Both the position numbers and the translations under genes were made by a program. The notes under the pieces are model-generated. The model did no database searches and was not told the origin of the DNA. It saw nothing but the letters and a program-made list of their open reading frames with translations. From Iodobacter fluviatilis (GTDB taxonomy: Bacteria; Pseudomonadota; Gammaproteobacteria; Burkholderiales; Chitinibacteraceae), in the NCBI RefSeq assembly GCF_004194535.1, contig NZ_CP025781.1, positions 1,488,001-1,552,000 of the forward strand: 64,000 nt of DNA. The letters run 5' to 3'. Below, one piece after another: positions 12,895-21,459 of the stretch; position 1 is the stretch's first letter; each line of letters begins with the position of its first letter.

Positions 12895-12975
12895 GGCGCA
12901 CCGTCTGCGTAGGCTGGCTTTTGGGAGCCGGATTAAGCCACAAGAAATCTTATGGCACCTACGGTCTTTGACAAC
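12895..12975 (-). promoter_or_regulatory. Ribosomal protein L10 leader (rplJL autoregulatory RNA)
   Basis: On the minus strand, upstream of rplJ, GACCGTAGGTG at the 5' side can pair with GCCTACGCAGACGGT about 55 nt later, with TTAATCC between them. This is the arrangement I know from betaproteobacterial L10 leaders, where the L10-(L12)4 complex binds a kinked stem to repress translation. A second hairpin (GGGTCAGTC/GACTGACCC, 13009-13030) without a T-run sits just after the rplA stop and may be a processing or pausing site. Confidence 0.65.
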
Positions 12976-13039
12976 CTTGGCGATATTTTGCCAAGCCCAA
13001 AGTCGACAGGGTCAGTCGCTTGACTGACCCTAATAATAC

Positions 13040-13735
13040 TTAAGCTACTACCGAAGCGGTTTCGACGCGAACGCCTACACCCATCGTGCTCGATACAGCG
13101 ATCTTCTTCAGGTATACACCTTTAGATGAAGCTGGTTTAGCTTTTTGCAACGCATCAACCAGCGCTAACAAGTTTTCTTTCAGATCAGCCACTTCAAAAG
13201 TAGCGCGACCTAGAGTAGCGTGAACAATACCACCCTTGTCAGTACGGTATTGAACTTGACCGGCTTTAGCATTTTTAACTGCTTCAGCAACGTTCGGAGT
13301 TACAGTGCCGACTTTCGGGTTAGGCATCAGGCCACGTGGACCCAAGATCTGACCTAATTGACCAACAACGCGCATTGCATCTGGAGAAGCAATAACAACG
13401 TCGAAGTCCATATTACCAGCTTTGATCGATTCAGCTAAATCATCAAAACCAACGATTTCTGCACCAGCAGCGCGAGCAGCTTCAGCATTTGCACCTTGTG
13501 CAAATACGGCTACGCGAACTGACTTACCAGTACCTTTAGGCAATACAACAGCGCCGCGAACCACTTGGTCCGACTTACGTGCGTCAATACCTAAATTAAC
13601 AGAAACGTCGATTGATTCAACAAATTTAGCAGTTGCAGCGGCTTTAACCAGCGCAATTGCTTCATCAATAGCGTACAACTTGTTTGAATCAACAGTTGCA
13701 TTCAGTGCCTTCAGGCGCTTAGAAAGCTTAGCCAT
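13040..13735 (-). CDS. rplA: 50S ribosomal protein L1
   Basis: L1 (231 aa), the mobile L1-stalk protein that assists release of E-site tRNA. Family blocks include the N-terminal [42 protein letters not shown] and the rRNA-binding loop [18 protein letters not shown]. It directly abuts rplK (no gap), so the two are translated as a pair. In E. coli L1 represses the rplKA mRNA. Confidence 0.98.
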   Translation of the reverse strand: MAKLSKRLKALNATVDSNKLYAIDEAIALVKAAATAKFVESIDVSVNLGIDARKSDQVVRGAVVLPKGTGKSVRVAVFAQGANAEAARAAGAEIVGFDDLAESIKAGNMDFDVVIASPDAMRVVGQLGQILGPRGLMPNPKVGTVTPNVAEAVKNAKAGQVQYRTDKGGIVHATLGRATFEVADLKENLLALVDALQKAKPASSKGVYLKKIAVSSTMGVGVRVETASVVA

Positions 13736-14167
13736 TTACACGCCCTCCACGGTCAGACCCATCGAACGAGCAGACCCAGCGATAGTACGCACAGCTGCGT
13801 CCATATCTGCACCAGTCAAGTCAGCATTCTTGGTTTTAACGATTTCTTCAAGCTGAGCGCGTGACACAGAACCAACTTTGTCGGTATGTGGCTTAGCGCT
13901 ACCCTTAGTGATACCAGCAGCCTTTTTCAGCAAGATCGTTGCTGGTGGGCTCTTCATCACGAAGGTGAAAGATTTGTCTGCAAAAGCAGTAATAACTACA
14001 GGAATTGGCAGACCTGGCTCAATACCTTGAGTAGCCGCATTGAATTCCTTGCAGAAATTCATAATATTCAGACCACGTTGACCCAGAGCTGGACCAATCG
14101 GTGGCGATGGATTTGCTTTACCAGCTGGCACTTGCAGCTTGATATAGCCAATAATTTTCTTAGCCAT
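13736..14167 (-). CDS. rplK: 50S ribosomal protein L11
   Basis: L11 (143 aa), which binds the GTPase-associated centre of 23S rRNA. Seen are the start [22 protein letters not shown], the proline-rich linker [22 protein letters not shown] and the C-terminal rRNA-binding domain ending [11 protein letters not shown]. It lies 81 bp after nusG and is first of the rplK-rplA pair. Confidence 0.98.
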   Translation of the reverse strand: MAKKIIGYIKLQVPAGKANPSPPIGPALGQRGLNIMNFCKEFNAATQGIEPGLPIPVVITAFADKSFTFVMKSPPATILLKKAAGITKGSAKPHTDKVGSVSRAQLEEIVKTKNADLTGADMDAAVRTIAGSARSMGLTVEGV

Positions 14168-14248
14168 TTAAAACTCCTAAATTCGGGTCAAACGCGAGTA
14201 CAAAACTCGCTCCCCTATCGGCACCTCATCGGCACCACACTACACAGA

Positions 14249-14782
14249 TCAGATCTTCTCAACCTGTGCAAAATCCACTTCAACTGGTGTTGCACGACCA
14301 AAGATAAGCACAGAAACTTTAATCCGACTTTTATCGTAATCTACATCCACAACAGTTGCATTAAAGTCTGCAAACGGGCCTTCTGTAACACGAAGCTCCT
14401 CACCCACTTCAAACAAGATCTTAGGACGTGGTTTTTCAACCCCTTCCTGCACCTGCTGAAGCATAGATTTAACTTCACGCTCAGGCAAAGGTGTAGGACG
14501 ATTCCCCACACCACCGATGAAACCGCTAACCTTGGCAGTACTCTTTACCAAGTGCCAAGTTTCATCACCCATTTCCATTTCGACGAATACATAACCCGGG
14601 AAGAGTTTCCGTTCGGTCAGCTTACGAGTGCCAGCCTTCACTTCCATCACTTCTTCAACCGGCACCAAGATCTGACCAAACAAGTGCAACATATCCGCAC
14701 GTTCGATCCGCTCAATCAGCGCCTTTTGCACACTTTTCTCAAAGCCGGAATAGGCGTGTACCACATACCAACGCATAGACAT
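14249..14782 (-). CDS. nusG: Transcription termination/antitermination factor NusG
   Basis: NusG (177 aa). The NGN domain ([45 protein letters not shown]) binds RNA polymerase. The C-terminal KOW domain ([23 protein letters not shown]) contacts Rho or S10. The open frame starts MSMRWYVV; Met3 is an equally good start. It lies 25 bp downstream of secE in the conserved secE-nusG pair. Confidence 0.97.
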   Translation of the reverse strand: MSMRWYVVHAYSGFEKSVQKALIERIERADMLHLFGQILVPVEEVMEVKAGTRKLTERKLFPGYVFVEMEMGDETWHLVKSTAKVSGFIGGVGNRPTPLPEREVKSMLQQVQEGVEKPRPKILFEVGEELRVTEGPFADFNATVVDVDYDKSRIKVSVLIFGRATPVEVDFAQVEKI

Positions 14783-14807
14783 TTAGATACTCCGCTTTCC
14801 CGTTTAC

Positions 14808-15161
14808 TTAGCCACGACCCAAAATCAGATCATAGAATACCCATGTCAGACCAGAGTCGACTGCCCACATAAAGAGAGACAGCACTCCTACGAACAGGAA
14901 TACAACGCCCGTCATCTGCCAGGTTTCTTTGCGAGTCGGAAACACAACCTTCTGCGCTTCTTTAATTGAGTCGCGCGCGTAATCTACAAACGCACGACCT
15001 GGCCCAGAAAACCATAGCACAAAACCTGCAAGTGCCAAACTAAGCACTACAGGCAGTGAACGGACAACCCCTTGATCAGTCGGAACCAGGTAGAACCCAG
15101 TAACGCCCAATACAACCAACAGCAATGCTGCTGCGATCTTGATTTTATCGATGCTAACCAT
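14808..15161 (-). CDS. secE: Preprotein translocase subunit SecE
   Basis: SecE (117 aa), the essential clamp subunit of the SecYEG channel in the inner membrane. It has three hydrophobic segments, as in E. coli: about residues 8-28, 36-52 and 88-112. The conserved amphipathic block FVDYARDSIKEAQKVVFPTRKETWQMT precedes the last one. It begins only 24 bp after a strong hairpin/T-run, so little room remains for a promoter of its own. Confidence 0.95.
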   Translation of the reverse strand: MVSIDKIKIAAALLLVVLGVTGFYLVPTDQGVVRSLPVVLSLALAGFVLWFSGPGRAFVDYARDSIKEAQKVVFPTRKETWQMTGVVFLFVGVLSLFMWAVDSGLTWVFYDLILGRG

Positions 15162-15184
15162 TTGTCCGATTCGGAAACTTGGAT

Positions 15185-15216
15185 AAAACAGAGCCGTTCC
15201 CTGCGGAACGGCTCTG
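15185..15216 (-). terminator. Terminator or attenuator between tRNA-Trp and secE
   Basis: Read on the minus strand, a perfect 12-bp stem (CAGAGCCGTTCC/GGAACGGCTCTG) with a GCAG loop is followed directly by TTTTAT. It lies 12 bp after the tRNA-Trp 3' end and 24 bp before the secE ATG. It would end the tuf-tRNA transcript, with some read-through into secE-nusG. Confidence 0.85.
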
Positions 15217-15228
15217 ATGTCTAAACCG

Positions 15229-15304
15229 TGGCAGGCGAGGAGGGTGTCGAACCCCCAACCCCCGGTTTTGGAGACCGGTGCTCTACCAATTGAGCTACTC
15301 GCCT
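15229..15304 (-). tRNA. tRNA-Trp (CCA anticodon)
   Basis: A 76-nt cloverleaf with encoded CCA. The acceptor AGGCGAG/CTCGCCT pairs perfectly. The D-arm is AGCTCAATTGGTAGAGC, the anticodon loop is TCTCCAAAA and the T-arm is GGGGGTTCGACACCC. It is transcribed after tuf in the operon and precedes secE. Confidence 0.97.
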
Positions 15305-15351
15305 ACGGGAGGGCAAAACTATAACAATTCAACCCTCTTTTGTAAACCCTT

Positions 15352-16542
15352 TTATTCAATAACTTTTGCAACAACACCTGCACCAACCGTACGGCCACCC
15401 TCACGAATCGCGAAGCGCAGACCCTGCTCCATTGCAACCGGAGCAATCAGACTAACGGTAACTTCAACATTATCACCAGGCATTACCATTTCGGTACCTT
15501 CTGGCAAATCAACTGAACCTGTTACGTCCGTTGTACGGAAGAAGAACTGTGGACGGTAGCCATTAAAGAATGGAGTGTGACGACCACCCTCATCTTTCGA
15601 CAAAACGTACACAGAACCTTCGAACTTAGTGTGCGGAGTGATCGAACCTGGCTTAGCCAACACTTGACCACGCTGAACATCTTCCCGCTTAGTACCACGA
15701 AGCAATGCACCGATATTATCGCCAGCTTGACCTTGATCAAGCAGCTTGCGGAACATTTCAACACCAGTACATGTTGTCTTAACTGTTGCAGTGATACCAA
15801 CAATTTCGATTTCTTCACCAACCTTAACAACACCGCGCTCAACACGACCAGTCACAACAGTACCGCGACCTGAGATCGAGAATACATCTTCAACTGGCAT
15901 CAGGAACGCACCATCAACAGCACGTTCTGGCAATGGAATGTATGAATCGAGCGCCTCAGCAAGACGGAAAATCGATGGCTCGCCGTGCTCAGACTGATCA
16001 CCTTCCAGGGCCATACGAGCAGAACCAACAATAATTGGAGTGTCATCACCAGGGAAGTCATACTTGCTCAGCAGTTCACGAACTTCCATGTCTACCAATT
16101 CAAGCAATTCAGCATCATCAACCAAGTCAGCTTTGTTCAAGTAAACAATGATGTACGGAACGCCAACTTGACGAGCCAACAAGATGTGCTCACGAGTTTG
16201 TGGCATAGGACCATCAGCTGCTGAACATACCAAGATCGCGCCATCCATCTGCGCAGCACCCGTAATCATGTTCTTGATGTAATCCGCGTGACCTGGGCAG
16301 TCAACGTGAGCGTAGTGACGTGTTTCTGTCTCATACTCAACGTGCGATGTATTAATAGTAATACCGCGTGCTTTTTCTTCAGGCGCACTATCAATCTGCG
16401 AATAATCTTTTGCTTCGCCACCAAATTTCTTCGACAAAATGGTCGAAATAGCCGCTGTCAACGTGGTCTTACCATGATCAACATGACCAATAGTACCAAC
16501 ATTAACGTGAGGCTTAGTGCGCGTAAACTTTTCTTTTGCCAT
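15352..16542 (-). CDS. tuf: Elongation factor Tu
   Basis: EF-Tu (396 aa), the GTPase that delivers aminoacyl-tRNA to the ribosome. I start it at ATG 16542 ([20 protein letters not shown]), which gives the exact family length; the frame extends 12 codons further upstream without support. Motifs are [29 protein letters not shown] and the C-terminal [11 protein letters not shown]. It lies in the tRNA-Tyr-Gly-Thr-tuf-Trp transcript. Confidence 0.98.
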   Translation of the reverse strand: MAKEKFTRTKPHVNVGTIGHVDHGKTTLTAAISTILSKKFGGEAKDYSQIDSAPEEKARGITINTSHVEYETETRHYAHVDCPGHADYIKNMITGAAQMDGAILVCSAADGPMPQTREHILLARQVGVPYIIVYLNKADLVDDAELLELVDMEVRELLSKYDFPGDDTPIIVGSARMALEGDQSEHGEPSIFRLAEALDSYIPLPERAVDGAFLMPVEDVFSISGRGTVVTGRVERGVVKVGEEIEIVGITATVKTTCTGVEMFRKLLDQGQAGDNIGALLRGTKREDVQRGQVLAKPGSITPHTKFEGSVYVLSKDEGGRHTPFFNGYRPQFFFRTTDVTGSVDLPEGTEMVMPGDNVEVTVSLIAPVAMEQGLRFAIREGGRTVGAGVVAKVIE

Positions 16543-16583
16543 GATATTTCCTATCTCGAGAACTTGAAAATATGCCAAGCGAT

Positions 16584-16658
<75 letters not shown>

Positions 16659-16672
16659 ACGCTAATCTTTTT

Positions 16673-16746
16673 TGGAGCGGGTGAAGGGAATCGAACCCTC
16701 GTCGTAAGCTTGGAAGGCTTCTGCTCTACCATTGAGCTACACCCGC
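16673..16746 (-). tRNA. tRNA-Gly (TCC anticodon)
   Basis: A 74-nt cloverleaf with encoded CCA. The acceptor is GCGGGTG/CACCCGC, the anticodon loop CCTTCCAAG and the T-arm AGGGTTCGATTCCCT. It is second in the tRNA-tuf operon. Confidence 0.96.
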
Positions 16747-16789
16747 ATTATTTTAATCCAACCTTACAACTTCTGCGCATGCATTATTA

Positions 16790-16875
16790 TGGTGGGGGGG
16801 GAAGGATTCGAACCTTCGAAGGCTAAGCCGCCGGATTTACAGTCCGGACCCGTTGACCGCTGGGGTAACCCCCCC
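16790..16875 (-). tRNA. tRNA-Tyr (GTA anticodon)
   Basis: An 86-nt class II tRNA with a long variable arm (CGGCTTAGCCTTCG region) and encoded CCA. The acceptor is GGGGGGG/CCCCCCC, an unusually uniform all G-C stem. The anticodon loop is CTGTAAATC and the T-arm AAGGTTCGAATCCTT. It is first in the operon, just after a consensus-like promoter. Confidence 0.96.
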
Positions 16876-16889
16876 GACAAGAGAAGCGC

Positions 16890-16918
16890 ATTCTAGGCAA
16901 GGTTTTTCATTGCGTCAA
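16890..16918 (-). promoter_or_regulatory. Sigma70-type promoter for the tRNA-tuf operon
   Basis: On the minus strand, TTGACG (16918-16913) and TAGAAT (16895-16890) are separated by exactly 17 bp. Initiation would fall a few bases before the tRNA-Tyr gene. The next C/G-rich bases (GCGCTTC) could act as a stringent discriminator; that last point is inference. Confidence 0.85.
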
Positions 16919-17242
16919 GCCCAGCAATCGAACATTCTCCAAATTCATCACTAAATACTCCCCACTCGCGCGGCTAATTTCATTTAAAAACAGCCATTAA
17001 GCGCCATCTATTTGCCTACTTTTTATTTTAATTTTTTAGTGAATCAGATCATTTAATACACCAAACTGGCAAAAACTTAGCCACCTTGCTCGAATAAACT
17101 AAAAAATGCCACCTTGCCTCATCTTGATTGATACCAAAAACCAATCCCCTAACCCGCCATAAATCAATACTCCATGCCAACTAATCTTATATTGTGAAAT
17201 TATAAAAATTAGCCTGTTTTCGAATATTATTCATAATAAAGG
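16919..17242. other. AT-rich intergenic region between divergent tRNA transcripts
   Basis: About 320 bp lie between the promoter of the minus-strand tRNA-tuf operon and that of the plus-strand tRNA-Phe genes. The region is AT-rich, as expected for UP elements or Fis binding upstream of stable-RNA promoters. I see no gene, tRNA or convincing repeat in it. Confidence 0.6.
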
Positions 17243-17271
17243 TTGACGACTCAATACAAATGGGCTTTAAT
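17243..17271 (+). promoter_or_regulatory. Sigma70-type promoter for the tRNA-Phe pair
   Basis: TTGACG (17243-17248), a 17-bp spacer and TTTAAT (17266-17271) end 14 bp before the first tRNA-Phe, with an AT-rich stretch upstream. Confidence 0.85.
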
Positions 17272-17285
17272 AGCGACCTCTCAGC

Positions 17286-17361
17286 GGCCTGTTAGCTCAG
17301 TTGGTAGAGCAGCGGATTGAAAATCCGCGTGTCCTTGGTTCGATTCCGAGACAGGCCACCA
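17286..17361 (+). tRNA. tRNA-Phe (GAA anticodon), copy 1
   Basis: A 76-nt cloverleaf with encoded CCA. The acceptor is GGCCTGT/ACAGGCC, the anticodon loop ATTGAAAAT and the T-arm TTGGTTCGATTCCGA. It is nearly identical to the second copy, but the fifth acceptor pair is T-A rather than C-G. Confidence 0.97.
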
Positions 17362-17415
17362 AGTTTTTGTAAGGTCAGATTATTACAATCTGGTTTGTTT
17401 TAAACCGCATTATGC

Positions 17416-17491
17416 GGCCCGTTAGCTCAGTTGGTAGAGCAGCGGATTGAAAATCCGCGTGTCCTTGGTTCGATTCCGAGACGGGCCACCA
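17416..17491 (+). tRNA. tRNA-Phe (GAA anticodon), copy 2
   Basis: A 76-nt tRNA identical to the first copy except for a compensatory change in the acceptor (GGCCCGT/ACGGGCC). It is 54 bp downstream of the first in the same transcript and is followed 10 nt later by a terminator. Confidence 0.97.
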
Positions 17492-17496
17492 GAATT

Positions 17497-17531
17497 AAAA
17501 AACGGCTCCAATGAAAATTGGGGCCGTTTTT
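17497..17531 (+). terminator. Intrinsic terminator of the tRNA-Phe transcript
   Basis: An imperfect 12-bp stem (AACGGCTCCAAT/ATTGGGGCCGTT) with a GAAA tetraloop is followed by TTTT (five T in all), 9 nt after the second tRNA. Confidence 0.9.
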
Positions 17532-17669
17532 CATTTCGTCTTCCAAATAGTTCGCTTATATTATTTGTGGTTATTGCCTGTGGCAGCAAGCATGATTGCT
17601 TCTTGCAATGGCTACCATTGCGCTGTATTAAAAGCGAATCCATAAAAATTCATAACAAACAGCCCCCCC

Positions 17670-17770
17670 CCCCCTTTTTTTCACATCAAATGGTTAAGAC
17701 CATTCGTCGCGACATTCTTGCTTAGCACTTTTTTACTGGGTGATAAGCAAGAATGAATGAATGAATGAAT
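17670..17770. repeat. Poly-C/poly-T tract, 12-bp inverted repeat and (GAAT)5
   Basis: Within the gene-free stretch 17532-17967, a run of twelve C is followed by seven T (about 17673-17691). Then comes a perfect 12-bp inverted repeat (CATTCTTGCTTA at 17713, TAAGCAAGAATG at 17744), and five tandem GAAT units follow at 17751-17770. Tracts of this kind are prone to slippage. I see no reading frame that they would switch. Confidence 0.75.
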
Positions 17771-17967
17771 TAAAGCAGCATTATCAAGTAGGTAGCACGC
17801 CAATTCGTGATATTTTAGTGCAGCTAGCTTGATAAAATTTTGTCGTCAAGGAGCCGAAAAAAAGCTTTAGAGTTATACCTATTTCTTTAATGCTCGCCAT
17901 TCTAACAACCACACGCGCCATTGCATGCTTTGCTCTAAGAAAAAGTCATGCAACGTGGAGATAAATA

Positions 17968-18281
17968 GATCAGGCAGATGTGGATTACGAAAAATGGAGC
18001 GTACGACATATGGCCTTTCATATTGCATTGATTCAGGCCTGCAACTCACCAGTAATGCTATTCATTTTAGACAACATTTATAACAAATTAGAGTGTTACC
18101 CACATCCTTGGCTTAATGGCGACTTAAATCAAGTGCCCCGCCATCATGATCATGGCGAGCAAAAAATATTATAGATGCGGCACTGACAAGGGATCTCCCT
18201 CACACCCTCAGCCTTCTTGAAGAGTATTACCCGCAAGTCATTGATCTGGCCGAATCGCGAAGCCGTATAAAACTTCTTTGA
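17968..18281 (+). pseudogene. Remnant of a GntR/FadR-family (FCD domain) transcriptional regulator
   Basis: A broken C-terminal half of an FCD ligand-binding domain. The first part reads DVDYEKWSVRHMAFHIALIQ, then DSPVMLFILDNIYNKLE-like text, and reaches RHHDHGE near 18160. After a frameshift around 18165-18175, a second frame reads DAALTRDLPHTLSLLEEYYP and ends SRSRIKLL at 18281. Histidines typical of the FCD metal site (RLHxxFH, HHDHGEH) are recognisable. No N-terminal winged-helix domain is found upstream; the preceding sequence has stops. The gene is dead in this state, and its former regulon cannot be told. Confidence 0.7.
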
Positions 18282-18304
18282 AAGGGTAAAAAGCCACCCA
18301 ATGA

Positions 18305-19159
18305 TTAAAGCCTAGTGGCAAACAGCGGCTGCGATGGGCTGATATATCCCTTCCTAGCCGCCACCACTGCCAGCTCGTAACGCGATTGCCTTGCTGTCTC
18401 AAGTAACACGCCATACACCGCAGCGGTGGTGTGCTCTAGTGCTTCTACAATAGGTTTACCAGAGAGAAGGCTAGCCAAGAATATCGCCGAAGTCATATCC
18501 CCCACTCCAACCGGCTCTTTATCAAACTCCAAAATTGGCCGACGAATCAGCCAAGCCTCATCAGCGGTGAGCGCCAGCATTTCAAAATCACTAGGGTTTT
18601 TTCCTTGGTAATGCAGGTGTTTGATAAGAATTGTTTGCGGCCCTTTTGCCAGCAATTCATGGCAAGCTGCCACGATATCTCCCAGGCTATGTAATGTTCT
18701 GCCTGTAATCATTTCTAATTCCAGCTGATTTGGCGATACGATATTGGCCTGTGGAATCACTTTTTCAATTAAGAATTCGGCCACACCAGGCGCAACAATG
18801 CAGCCCTTTAAAGGATGGCCCATCACCGGATCACAATGATAAATAGCTAAGGGATTCGCTTCTCTTACTAACTGCAGCGCTTTAAGGATATGCTCGCCTT
18901 GGCCCGCATTGCCAATATACCCAGATAACAGCGCATTGCATTCTGCCAACTGCCCTGTCTTGGCAATACCTGCCACTAATTCGCTAATCTGCGCCTCAGG
19001 CATCACCATTCCTGCCCAATGACCATATTGGGTGTGATTAGAAAACTGCACCGTATGTAGTGGCCAAACATTAACTCCCATACATTGCATTGGAAACACT
19101 GCAGCACTATTTCCTGCATGGCCAAATACCACATGTGACTGAATAGACAAGATATTCAT
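18305..19159 (-). CDS. pdxY: Pyridoxal kinase PdxY
   Basis: PdxY (284 aa) phosphorylates pyridoxal in vitamin B6 salvage. I start it at ATG 19159 (MNILSIQSHVVFGHAGNSAAVFPMQ), the family start; the frame runs 47 codons further upstream through a terminator, which is implausible as protein. Ribokinase-fold signatures are YHCDPVMGHPLKGCIVAPG, IVSPNQLELEMITGR and the catalytic GVGDMTSAIFLASLLSG. Upstream is a decayed tyrS. tyrS-pdxY is a common gene pair (as in E. coli), so pdxY is the surviving half. Confidence 0.95.
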   Translation of the reverse strand: MNILSIQSHVVFGHAGNSAAVFPMQCMGVNVWPLHTVQFSNHTQYGHWAGMVMPEAQISELVAGIAKTGQLAECNALLSGYIGNAGQGEHILKALQLVREANPLAIYHCDPVMGHPLKGCIVAPGVAEFLIEKVIPQANIVSPNQLELEMITGRTLHSLGDIVAACHELLAKGPQTILIKHLHYQGKNPSDFEMLALTADEAWLIRRPILEFDKEPVGVGDMTSAIFLASLLSGKPIVEALEHTTAAVYGVLLETARQSRYELAVVAARKGYISPSQPLFATRL

Positions 19160-19187
19160 ATGAGATCCAAGAGTGAAATAGCTGCAT

Positions 19188-19226
19188 AAAAAAATCACCA
19201 CTTCCGAACACAACGAAAGTGATGAT
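19188..19226 (-). terminator. Terminator between the tyrS relic and pdxY
   Basis: Read on the minus strand, a 13-bp stem (ATCATCACTTTCG/CGGAAGTGGTGAT, two mismatches) with a 7-nt loop is followed by seven T. It lies 53 bp after the tyrS relic's stop and 29 bp before the pdxY ATG. It could be the old tyrS terminator or an attenuator in the pdxY leader. Confidence 0.75.
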
Positions 19227-19278
19227 TTAATTGGATAGTAAATGCTGGTATTCAAGCACTTACCTTCAAAAAAACTAA

Positions 19279-20320
19279 TTACCTCCAAATAATCAGGCAA
19301 TAATTTTTTACCGCGTTTAGCAGAGTGTAACGGCTAAAACAATAATCAACCATGCCCATATGGCACGCAAGATCGTTGATCTTCTGGCCATTAATACTCA
19401 CAGCATCATTTTCAATGAAACCACGTGCTTAGTTTTTTAGCTAGCAAGCCCTGCGGCAAGCAGGGCATCAGCCAAACAGGCTTCTGTGTAACCCAGCTCG
19501 ATATGACGAATGCCATCCAGGGCTAGCTCGGTGGGGTGCGCAGCTAAAATACGCTGAGCAGTTGGTGCTGTGCCGCTTTGATTTTATCAATCTCAGCCGA
19601 AGGCATAAAGGTAAAGTATTTCAATAAAGCGATAGACATCATCACTCATGCTCAACTAAAACGGATCAAATTTGTATAGCGAGCATTTTCTAGGATCAAA
19701 CCAGATGGCATTACCGTCGCTCTTACCAAACTTAGTACTGCCCAATTTGGTTAATCAGCGGCATGGCAATGCCAAACACTTGCTGCTGATTCATCCGGCG
19801 ACTTAGATCAATCACTACCGTGAGATTTCCCCACTGGCCCGAACCCCCTAATTGCAACGGCGAAGTCATCGCTTTGCAACAAGCTGTAGGCAAACTCAGT
19901 AAACGAGATGCCGACTGCATCACAACCCAACCCTTGCTTTACCGATTCTTTATTACTCATGGTATTCACTGAAAAGTGCTTACCCATATCACGTAAAAAG
20001 CTCAGCACATCCATACCGGCAAACCAGTCATTATTGTTAACCATGGCGGCGCTATTGGCTCCACAGTCAAAACCTAAGAGCGGTGAGTCTTGCTTGCGAA
20101 TTTTATCTACCCAGACCACCACATCAGGAGTATTTAGCGAGCGCTCAGTGGCTGCTAGAATCACCAATCCGGTAGCACCGCCAACCAGCGCCAGCAGGCG
20201 ATAACCCGCCCTCTGAAAGCGTTTTAAAGCGAGCCATGGCACAAGATGGCCAAGGCGCAGGCTACCGGCAGCTGATAGAATCGCCCCTTTAGCCAGCCCC
20301 TTGAGTCTGGCTTCATTGAT
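19279..20320 (-). pseudogene. tyrS: Decayed tyrosyl-tRNA synthetase gene
   Basis: A nearly full-length relic of TyrRS spread over several frames. From the 5' end it reads: [17 protein letters not shown] (degenerate HIGH region); LVGGATGL, with the following GDPSGKSAE stretch missing, then [94 protein letters not shown]; then, after frameshifts, [47 protein letters not shown] and an S4-like tail ending NYCLIIWR at 19279. Several frameshifts and the lost active-site segment mean no active enzyme is possible, so a working tyrosyl-tRNA synthetase must lie elsewhere. Its 5' end abuts the divergent rlmG. Confidence 0.88.
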
Positions 20321-20331
20321 GAAGAATATAA

Positions 20332-21414
20332 ATGTCCGCCAGCCCTATCGATTTTACCGCGCTCACCCTGCAGCGCTACCCAGCTAAACACGCTAAAGAC
20401 TTACGCGCATGGGATGCGAGTGATGAATACCTTGCTGAATTTATCCGCGCCGATGCCCCCGTTTTGCTGATCAATGATAGCTTTGGTGCGCTGCACTCTG
20501 CCACGAGCCTAAGCTCTGGCGCACTGATTTTTCACATCAACGATTCATGGTGCTCACGCCACGCCATTGAAATCAATAGCCAGCAAAGCTTTGAAACTTA
20601 CACAGGGCAAGCGATCAGCTACACGCTGGTTAAGCTGCCAAAGTCGCTTTCTTTATTTGCCGCACAGCTACAGCAGCTTGCAAATCACATCAGTAAGCCT
20701 TTAACGCTGTATTTCTCCGGCATGCAAAAGCACGTTAGCAATGGACATTTGGCGATAATAAAGTCTTGCTGCGATGAAGTGGAATACCTGCCAACGCAGC
20801 GTAAAGCGCGTATGTACCAAGCTCGGCTAAGGCCAAGCCAAGAGGTCACTCAACCTTATCTGCAAACCATACCCGAGCTGAATCTCACACTCAGCAACGC
20901 GCCGGGAGTGTTTGCTGAGCACAAAGTAGATATAGGATCACGCTTTTTTATTGAGCATTTTGATCGCCTGCCAAGCGCAGAAACCGTTGCCGACGTGGGC
21001 TGCGGCAATGGCCTACTATCTTTGGCGTACCACACGCTGCACCCCAAAGCTAGGCTGCATTTATTTGACGAGTCTTTAGCGGCAGTAGAATCGGCAAAGC
21101 TAAGCTTTGCCGCTAACTTTCCTGCGGCCAGCTACCAGATTCAGCATGGCGATGGCCTTGCAAGTGCAGTGGCAACGAAGCAGACTTTCGATCTAATTCT
21201 GATTAACCCGCCATTTCATCAGCAAAACACCGTCACTACCGATATTGCGCTGAGCATGTTTACACAGGCCAAAGAGTGCATGAGCACCCATAGCGAGTTA
21301 TGGATCGTGGCAAACCGGCATTTAGACTATCAGGCAGCGTTAAAAAAAACCTTCAAGCAGATCAACCTAGTCGCCCAGAATGCCAAATTTGTGATTATCA
21401 AAGCGAAGCGGTAA
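20332..21414 (+). CDS. rlmG: 23S rRNA (guanine-N2)-methyltransferase RlmG-like
   Basis: A class I SAM-dependent rRNA guanine-N2 methyltransferase (360 aa) of the RsmC/RlmG type. The N-terminal [24 protein letters not shown] resembles RlmG rather than RsmC. The SAM-binding motif is [13 protein letters not shown] (about residue 218), the catalytic motif INPPFHQQN (about residue 302), followed by [18 protein letters not shown]. RlmG modifies G1835 of 23S rRNA in E. coli. It is transcribed divergently from the tyrS relic. Confidence 0.88.
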   Translation: MSASPIDFTALTLQRYPAKHAKDLRAWDASDEYLAEFIRADAPVLLINDSFGALHSATSLSSGALIFHINDSWCSRHAIEINSQQSFETYTGQAISYTLVKLPKSLSLFAAQLQQLANHISKPLTLYFSGMQKHVSNGHLAIIKSCCDEVEYLPTQRKARMYQARLRPSQEVTQPYLQTIPELNLTLSNAPGVFAEHKVDIGSRFFIEHFDRLPSAETVADVGCGNGLLSLAYHTLHPKARLHLFDESLAAVESAKLSFAANFPAASYQIQHGDGLASAVATKQTFDLILINPPFHQQNTVTTDIALSMFTQAKECMSTHSELWIVANRHLDYQAALKKTFKQINLVAQNAKFVIIKAKR

Positions 21415-21459
21415 CTGGCTGAAACCTAACGATAATACGTTGCCCCCTACAACGGCTAA

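Noticed and set aside
13886-14872. 328-codon plus-strand open frame opposite rplK and nusG
   Set aside because: It lies antisense across two certain genes and their spacer. The protein is rich in His, Thr and Phe without domains, so it is a mirror of coding bias.
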